The notes under the pieces were generated by a model that worked only from the letters and a program-made list of their open reading frames with translations, did not search any database and was not told the origin of the DNA. This document shows positions 57,490 through 64,000 of a stretch of 64,000 nucleotides of DNA, one piece after another. Source of the DNA: Usnea hakonensis (taxonomy: Eukaryota; Ascomycota; Lecanoromycetes; Lecanorales; Parmeliaceae); assembly GCA_013423325.1 (NCBI GenBank), contig BLJB01000127.1, positions 372,001-436,000 of the forward strand, written 5' to 3'. The position numbers and the translations under genes were made by a program. Each line of letters begins with the position of its first letter. The stretch's first letter is position 1.

Positions 57490-58008
57490 ATGACCGCTCG
57501 TGAACCCCAAGTATCCAAAATCTACAAATACTTCTTCCTCTACATCGAACCCTTCTTCACCGTCCTCGGCGCCTACTACTCCTCCCTCCAACAGCAAACC
57601 TACCTCGACCTCACCCACGCCCCCTCCAGCCCTGTCCAATCGGCCAGCGGCATCCCCACCTCCACCCACATCATCCTCCTCCAACTATCCAACCTCTATT
57701 TCTGCTTCGCCCTCAATGAAGCCCTCGTCCTGCGCGCATCCTCCGATCTCAAGGTCTGGCGCACCCTCATCATCTGCTTGCTCATCGCGGATATTGGCCA
57801 TCTCTACAGCGTCAATGCGGTAGGGTGGCATGTTTACTGGAACGTGTTTGCGTGGAATGCCATTGATTGGGGGAATGTTGGGTTTGTGTATGTGGGTGCT
57901 ACCATGCGCGTGTGCTTTTTGTCGGGATGGGGGGTGGGTCCTTTGAGTGGGCAGACTGTTAGACGGAGTACGCGGAGGAAGAGACCGTCGGCTAGGATTG
58001 CGGGCTAG
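57490..58008 (+). CDS. Small four-helix membrane protein, DUF7704-like
   Basis: Single exon of 172 aa. I chose the ATG at 57490 (MTAREPQVSKIYKYFF), because upstream residues are leader-like. About four hydrophobic segments are seen: YFFLYIEPFFTVLGAYYSS, IILLQLSNLYFCFALNEALV, TLIICLLIADIGHLYSV, and a weaker one around VFAWNAIDWGNVGFVYVGAT. The tail is basic (RRSTRRKRP). This arrangement, with IEP in helix 1 and DIGHLY in helix 3, matches a family of small fungal membrane proteins of unknown function that I know as DUF7704. The role is unknown. Confidence 0.8.
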   Translation: MTAREPQVSKIYKYFFLYIEPFFTVLGAYYSSLQQQTYLDLTHAPSSPVQSASGIPTSTHIILLQLSNLYFCFALNEALVLRASSDLKVWRTLIICLLIADIGHLYSVNAVGWHVYWNVFAWNAIDWGNVGFVYVGATMRVCFLSGWGVGPLSGQTVRRSTRRKRPSARIAG

Positions 58009-58726
58009 GCTTTGATGGTTCGGCACCGTCTCGTGATGGAGGAACATTGAGCGCGAATCAGTTCGGTATGGGCGTAGGAGCCCAAAAATTGAAACTTGTT
58101 GGGAATCAAAGATCGAATATGGGGGTTACGGGGGTCAAAAGAAGGGTTTCGTCTGACGCGGAGGTTGAGAACAAATCATTACGCGAATGGGCCCAGAGCT
58201 GTCGGGAGCAGAGCTTTGGACGGTTCTCACCACGCAATCGAGAGCTGCCGACCTCAGCGCCGCTTCGAAGCCGTCAGATACGGATTTCATCTAGCTCGCA
58301 GTGTCGCGGGCAATACAGGAGGCACTAATATCCCATTTTGTAGCACGAAATTTGTACTCGACAGGGCTCGGAGCAGGGTGGTTTGAGAAGCGATTCAAAG
58401 GTTGAGGACTGAATGAATGATGACAAAAATCAAAGGACTTGGATTGTGGAAGACGAGTGAGGGCTATAACACCAGGTTTTGGGGAGATTGAAACGAGAGG
58501 ACCAGAAAAGCTAGTGGCTAGTCTTGATGTGAGCGCCCACCTGCTTGAACTTCGAGGCTTAGGCAGCGGAACATTGGGCGGTCCTCATTCAGCGGAAGAA
58601 CTGGTTTGACGATATTTTTGGTGGCCAGCTGGGGATAGCAAGATATTGAGTAATGTCACTCGTACTCATCTCACATATCTACAAACGAATGAATGCTAAA
58701 ATCTCGAAAAATTGCCGCAGACTGCA
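58009..58726. other. Intergenic region between convergent genes
   Basis: No gene is supported. Short plus-strand frames at 58047-58386 have no features. Confidence 0.5.
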
Positions 58727-60086
58727 TCATCTCAAATGCCAAACCCCGTCCTCCCCAACCAAAACGTCCACCCCCCTCCCCTCATCCAGACTCCTCCTCC
58801 CCGCCTCCAAAATCGCCGTCGTAGCCACCGTATTCTTCAGCGTCGGCAATCCCCTTCCATCCAATTCCTCAAGCGTCACTCTACCCTCCTTCAACCCCGT
58901 CACCGCATCCACGAATTTCTCAAAACTGACATAGCCATAGCCAGTCTGCCCATTGAAATTCCCTTCCTCGTCAGCTGCATACTTCATGTAAAAAGGATTG
59001 TACCACATGATCTGTCCCTGCGAATCGTCGGCGACGTCGTAGCCGCGTTTGGCTTGATCGACGTGGATCTCGCCATTGGATGCCAGATCTGTGGGAGTGA
59101 GTCAACTCGCAAAAACGGTTGCGGCGGAGGAGTCATTCCGGCTCACAGTGGAAATACTGATTAGAGTGAACTCCGGCTTTTTGCGGAGCAGTCCAACTCG
59201 CAGTGTACATGCCCGTCGCTCGCCGTGCTGGCTCATCGCGCTTGACCCATTCCACGAGCAGTGAGATGGTATCCTCCGTTCCGGGAACGCAGCCTAGGTC
59301 TTCGGCCGTACCCTTTGAAGCGCTGGCTGTCACCTTGACGGGCTTGTAGTCTGGGACCATTGATTCACAGATGTCCACGTGGTGCGAATTCAGGTAGTAG
59401 GAAATATCGCTATCCCTACCAGCCCACGCTTTGAACGTCTCGAGCTGGAACTTGGGTTGGCTCATGTAGCTGTAAAAGTAATTGAAATGGCCCAGGGTTT
59501 TTGCTCGAGCCCGGGCGTCGGCGTAGGCTGGGTCGAAGCGCTTGTGGTGTTCTATGAAGACGAACACTTTGTGCTTTCGGGCTTCGTGGAGGAGGGTTTG
59601 GTGCTGGGATAGGAGCTTGACGGCTGGCTTGGTGATGAGGACGTGGATGCCACGCTCTATTGCATATAAAGCGATTGGGTAGTGGGTACTGTCTGGGGTA
59701 AAAATTGTGATGGCGTCGCCAGGGGACAGGGAGTCGATTGCGATTTTGAAGGAGTCTGGGTCACGAGTGGTGGAATCGGAAGGAAAGGAAGTGAAGGAGA
59801 CGTCTAGATTGTTGTAGACAGAGGATATGTTCTTTTGGAGATGTTCGCGGATTGCAGGATACTTGCTCCCTGATGTTCCTACCATACTCAAATTGCCCAC
59901 CTTACCTCTTCTTCGCAGATCAAACAGTGTAAGACCCACGACGTCGACCTTCTTGTCAGAGCCTGACATGGAGCCATTTACGAAACCGGTCGTGTACTCG
60001 CCGGTACCAACCTGATTCTGGCTTCAGTAGTCAAAGGGGAGACATGAAAGAATCGACCTTACCATAAGTACATTTAGAGGAGCCAT
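58727..60086 (-). CDS. Gfo/Idh/MocA-family oxidoreductase
   Basis: Three exons (60086-60063, 60011-59147, 59088-58727) give 416 aa, starting MAPLNVLMVGTGEYTTGFVNG with a Rossmann nucleotide-binding motif split by intron 1. Further family features are AITIFTPDSTHYPIALYAIE, GIHVLITKPAVKLL (the usual EKP position reads TKP), and FVFIEHHKRFDPAYADAR. The sequence SYYLNSHHVDICESMVPDY carries the region where the family places its catalytic His. The C-terminal beta-sheet domain includes QIMWYNPFYMKY. Such enzymes oxidise or reduce sugars and related polyols with NAD(P). The substrate cannot be told. Confidence 0.9.
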
Positions 60087-62600
60087 GATGACAGAAAGGA
60101 GAGGAGAACGATATTTGCAAAACGCAGCCTTGGCTTTATTTTGAAGCAGAGAAAGTGATATTGTTATACTCGACAAAGTTCCTCGATAGCTCTTGTAGGA
60201 GATGCTAGAATAGCAAGCCCGGTGTTAATTCTCACTCACTCATATGTGGGAGCATACGCACATTTAGCCGAGATGATGACGTTACTTGGACCCCCGCCTA
60301 GAGATTTACTCAAGAAAGGGCGAAAGACTTCACTATATTTTGATGCAAACGGTAAGTAGACGACCCTCCTAGTTCTCCTCGGATAATACTCGAGAAATGA
60401 CTTGACTCTCAGCCGAGATTCTGAGCGGCCGTTCCTACACATCTGGGAGATCTGGCGCTTGAAGATACTACCTCGACACTAGAGACGAAAGAAAGGGAAT
60501 GGTTCTGTCGCTTTGCCAGGGAGATGCTGCGATGGATGCCAGAAGACCGCGAGACAGCCAACAGCTCCTTAATGATCCGTGGCTTCAGATTTATTCGTGG
60601 TCACGCATGAAGCAATCTTTGTAGAGGCGACCTTGAACAGCTTGGTATTTATTACCAAACCCTTGCGAATTACTGCTTCCCAGAGCGGTAATCCTGCACT
60701 GCTTCGTCCAAAAAAAAAAAAAAAGCGGTACTTGAGGAGCAGGGACGAGTTATTATGGAGATTGATGGGAAGAGTACGAGTTCGCCTTGGAAAGGGTTGG
60801 GTCGGGTCCACTTTCGAATCCCATTATCCATCCTGCACGCGGGTCGGTAATGGGAGGGTCAGCTAATTATCTTAAGGGCTGATCGGGACTCGGATTTCAC
60901 CATTCACGTCGCACAGCATAAAAGTGTCGTCTTTGAAGTTTACGTCTGGAAACGCAGGAGGTCAGCGAGCAGGAGGAATACGCGTTCGCCCAGTAAATAG
61001 GGAAGTGGTTTCATGGCAGCGTGCGTGGCTGAAGTCGCTGTGCAAACGTGGGTCTGAGCCGGTAATGGCATTGTTCGTGGTCGGGCGAACACGATGCCTA
61101 AATTATCGTTGAATTATGGAATGATTTGACGGAGTATCAGACGGAATAGGCGACGAAATTGCAAGCATTTTTCGGTAGCATGAATTGGTTGTTAGACAAT
61201 CTAGGGATGTCAGGAACCAAGGCAGCGCGGCGAAGTCTCTGGTGCAGGAATTAATGTCCGGGCAATTGTGTGAAATGTCGGCGATGCAGAGGCGGAGAGT
61301 CTGACTGAGGAAATAGAAGAAGTTGATGAGTAGACATTGAAAAATGATCTTTCGCCGTGATTGAAGTTGGGAATTGATAAGTGGCAACGATAACAATTCA
61401 GTCGTTCCGCTTCTAAGCGTCGGAGAAAAATACAGGACCGACGCGAAACGAGAGACGATAATGGCATGATTTCAAGAGTAGTACCGGCATCCTTCGATGC
61501 CGAAATCTGGAGAATTCTAGAGGCGTTCTCCCATAGCCCACCGGCCATCGCGCCACAGCCTTCTACCTCCCGGAATTCGAAGTGCCGTCTTGAAGCCCCG
61601 AATTCATAGTGCCCCGCCACCGCGGCCACTATCATACGTCCTCCATAGATGCCAATACGCTGACGAGTATTGTGGCTCAAGGAGCGTGATTACCTTCAGA
61701 CGACGATAATTAGGTTTTGGTTCCACCTCTTAGTGAGCTTGGCTACCTATTGCCAAGCAAGCGATGTGGAAGAAGAAGATACAGTCAGTGCTGATAGAAA
61801 TGCTATGCTTTCCCCTTTTTGAGAGGATGAGAGGGAGGCAGCCCAATGACCCTGAAGTCTGGCCACTTGTCTTGGATCTGTGAAACATTGTTTTGGATGC
61901 TGCAAGAAGTCTGAGGATTGATGGTTTTGGAACGGTAACAGGTCTCAGGGAAGAAGCAGGTCCTTTAAGATAAAGTAATCAACGGATAAAATATCCAGGC
62001 AGAGTGACAGACAGAACGAGCAATGATTGGAGCCTTAGAGGAAAAGGATGTTCGTCTATCCGCTGCATGACAGGGTCCTTTTGTTAGCGCTCTTCTTAGC
62101 TCGGGCGGTTGTGTGTAGGGTTAGATTTGTATAGACCTAGTCACCTAGTAAGATTACTTCAACCTGTTAAAACTCTTGGAGCCCCGTCTCCAGTATGGCC
62201 AAGACACGCGGGGCGCGTAGCTTGTTTGAGTCTGGAGTCCAGAGTCCATATCGTGATGACAGCAAGGCTATTTCCAGGCAATACAAACGCTTGGAAATGT
62301 TAGACTATGCTCGAAGGCTTTACAAGGCTTGCGCACTGTGGGGGGAACTCAATATGATCGGCAAAGGCAAGCATCTGCACAGCCTCTCTTGGCGACCGGA
62401 TAGGAACCCATTAACCACCGCGTACCTCCTCAGCCCGAGCACTGCATCTGACGAGATATTCGCCTTCTACGCAGGATTTATCCTCCTCCATCAGCTTCAC
62501 ACAGCCTTTTCTGCCTTGCACAGAATACATACGCTCCTTTTCAGCTGCGTAGACGAGTCCGAAGACTGATTTCTTCTTTTACACTCCTACCAAGTACAAC
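60087..62600. other. Gene-poor interval upstream of the Ca2+-ATPase
   Basis: About 2.5 kb without a supported gene. A poly-A run (14-15 A) lies at about 60710-60724. The plus frame at 62195-62569 (124 codons) ends only about 30 bases before the ATPase start, so it is more likely upstream leader than a gene. The minus frame at 61210-61680 has no recognisable features. Confidence 0.45.
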
Positions 62601-64000
62601 ATGACTTCTAATACATTGCTCGTCCCTCCAATTTCTACACATAGAACAGTTGGTCAATCTGGCAACCCCCATAGCGACCGCACTGATATGTCGCAGTCAC
62701 TACATCATGAAGGTCATGCAGCAAGTCTCGACCCAGAGGACCCTACTACAGATACCACCTTGTCCCTTCAAGTGCCTCCATCGCCATCGCGCTCCTTGGG
62801 CGGTAGCACTTTACGATCAAGATCAGATTCATTTAACTCTGAGGCGGAAACTGCAAGGTCGAGAGCAACTTCTTTTAATTCGACAACAGAGACTGCGGGG
62901 TCGAGAAAGAGTTCCGATAATCAGACAATTAGGTCGAGATTTGAGGGGGATGACCTGCCTCCAGAAGAAGTCTTGCGGCCTGACAAAGGCAATGAGAATG
63001 ATTTTGAAGTAGCCAACAATCCATTCGCATTCTCACCAGGTCAATTGAACAAAATTCTCAATCCGAAGTCACTCGCTGCGTACAGGGCGTTAGGAGGTCT
63101 CAGAGGCTTGGAGCGGGGGCTACAAACAGATGTGGTAGCTGGTCTAAGCGTGGATGAGGTATCAATACCTGAAAGAATCAGCTTTGTGGACGCGACTCAG
63201 TGCGCAAGAACAAAAAAGCCTCCAAATGCTGGGATGGTGATAGCGCAGGATGTGATGGTTACAGATCATGAAGTGAAAGGCCAATATCACGACCGGATAC
63301 GGATTTTCAAGGATAACCGATTACCAGCAAAGAATTCTCTCAGTATTTGGAAACTGTTTTGGAACGCCTTCAATGACAGAGTATTAATAATTTTGACCAT
63401 TGCAGCGGTCATCTCATTGGCCCTCGGCATATACGAAGCCGTAGGTCAAACGCCAGATCCTGGGCAAGGTCCATCGCTGGACTGGGTCGAAGGCTTGGCG
63501 ATCGAAGTTGCTGTTGTAATAGTGGTGATTGTGACTGGCTTGAACGACTACAGACGAGAAAAACAATTTGTGGCACTCAATGCGAAAAAGGAGGACCGAC
63601 AGGTCAAAGCCATACGATCGGGGAAATCGGTCTTAATTTCTGTTTTTGATGTCATGGTTGGCGATGTTCTCCACCTAGAATCCGGCGATTCCATTCCGGC
63701 GGATGGAATTCTGATCAATGGTCATGGCATCAGATGCGACGAGTCTTCAGCTACTGGAGAATCAGACGCGATGAGGAAGACTGGTGGCCAGGAAGTTTGG
63801 AACTGTATCGAAGAAGGAAATGCCACTTCGAAGTTGGATCCATTCATCATCTCCGGCAGCAAAGTTCTTGAAGGCGTGGGAACGTATTTGGTCACTTCGG
63901 TTGGTGTCAATAGCAGTTTTGGAAAAGTCATGATGGGTCTGCAGACCGAGAATGAAGATACCCCGTTACAAGTCAAACTCGCGAATATGGCCAATTGGAT
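62601..64000 (+). CDS. PMC1-type P-type Ca2+-ATPase, 3' part beyond window
   Basis: The plus strand is open from ATG 62601 to the right edge, 466 codons, with no intron. The N-terminal 150 residues are Ser-rich, with a repeated RSxS.SFNS..ETA.SR unit at about 75-105, like the regulatory tails of fungal vacuolar calcium pumps. The conserved core then starts: NPFAFSPGQLNKILNPKSL, LGGLRGLERGLQTDVVAGLS, a first membrane hairpin around VLIILTIAAVISLALGIYEA and GLAIEVAVVIVVIVTGLNDY, then VGDVLHLESGDSIPADGILI and the actuator motif DESSATGESD. The phosphorylation site DKTGT lies beyond the window. The family pumps Ca2+ into the vacuole or out of the cell. Confidence 0.95.
   Translation, partial: MTSNTLLVPPISTHRTVGQSGNPHSDRTDMSQSLHHEGHAASLDPEDPTTDTTLSLQVPPSPSRSLGGSTLRSRSDSFNSEAETARSRATSFNSTTETAGSRKSSDNQTIRSRFEGDDLPPEEVLRPDKGNENDFEVANNPFAFSPGQLNKILNPKSLAAYRALGGLRGLERGLQTDVVAGLSVDEVSIPERISFVDATQCARTKKPPNAGMVIAQDVMVTDHEVKGQYHDRIRIFKDNRLPAKNSLSIWKLFWNAFNDRVLIILTIAAVISLALGIYEAVGQTPDPGQGPSLDWVEGLAIEVAVVIVVIVTGLNDYRREKQFVALNAKKEDRQVKAIRSGKSVLISVFDVMVGDVLHLESGDSIPADGILINGHGIRCDESSATGESDAMRKTGGQEVWNCIEEGNATSKLDPFIISGSKVLEGVGTYLVTSVGVNSSFGKVMMGLQTENEDTPLQVKLANMANW

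Noticed and set aside
61210..61680. Minus-strand 156-codon frame
   Set aside because: No homology features or conserved splice context; coding is not supported.
62195..62569. 124-codon plus frame before the Ca2+-ATPase
   Set aside because: It ends about 30 bases before the ATPase start and has no features; more likely transcript leader.

Overview
The window comes from a filamentous ascomycete (Pezizomycotina). The evidence is many short GT-AG introns of about 50-110 nt with CTAAC/CTGAC-like branch sites, a fused lycopene cyclase/phytoene synthase, a carotenoid cluster that includes a microbial rhodopsin, and genes such as SED5, VAM7, an EB1 homologue and a GPI-anchored class III chitinase. 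The class cannot be fixed from sequence alone. Gene models were built by reading both strands and joining exons at splice sites that keep the frame. Each complete model closes on a stop codon with a whole number of codons.

Layout. At the left edge (1-650, minus) is a partial unknown protein with two copies of an LPxDHPVE[FY]LxEA module. A six-exon gene for a low-complexity, probably nuclear protein follows (3240-5859, minus), then a Ded1/DDX3-like DEAD-box RNA helicase (6244-8316, minus). About 4.4 kb without a convincing gene separates these from the carotenoid/retinal/opsin cluster (12.7-23.2 kb). The cluster holds a carotenoid cleavage dioxygenase (carX-like, minus) divergent from carRA (plus), then carB (plus) and a carO-like rhodopsin (plus). 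Together they could make phytoene, desaturate it, cyclise to beta-carotene, cleave to retinal and use retinal in a pump-type rhodopsin. All key motifs are intact.

From 24 to 34 kb there is a tRNA-Pro(AGG) with a 21-nt intron, a frame-broken dual-specificity phosphatase-like locus that lacks the catalytic Cys, a 268-aa unknown protein, an MCT-type MFS transporter, and a secreted GH47 alpha-1,2-mannosidase. From 34.6 to 38.1 kb lies a 1075-aa GPI-anchored GH18 chitinase with Gln/Ser repeats, followed by a frameshifted relic of a DOPA 4,5-dioxygenase.

The right part (40-64 kb) is dense housekeeping sequence: the Golgi SNARE SED5, a 2537-aa disordered protein, the vacuolar SNARE VAM7, the microtubule plus-end protein EB1/BIM1, an F-box/WD40 protein, a small membrane protein, a Gfo/Idh/MocA oxidoreductase, and the first 466 codons of a PMC1-type Ca2+-ATPase that runs off the right edge. 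The only multi-gene system that is clearly functional is the carotenoid/rhodopsin cluster, which is a known type. The least explained items are the tandem-module protein at the left edge, the broken phosphatase-like locus with the unknown gene beside it, and the giant disordered protein.
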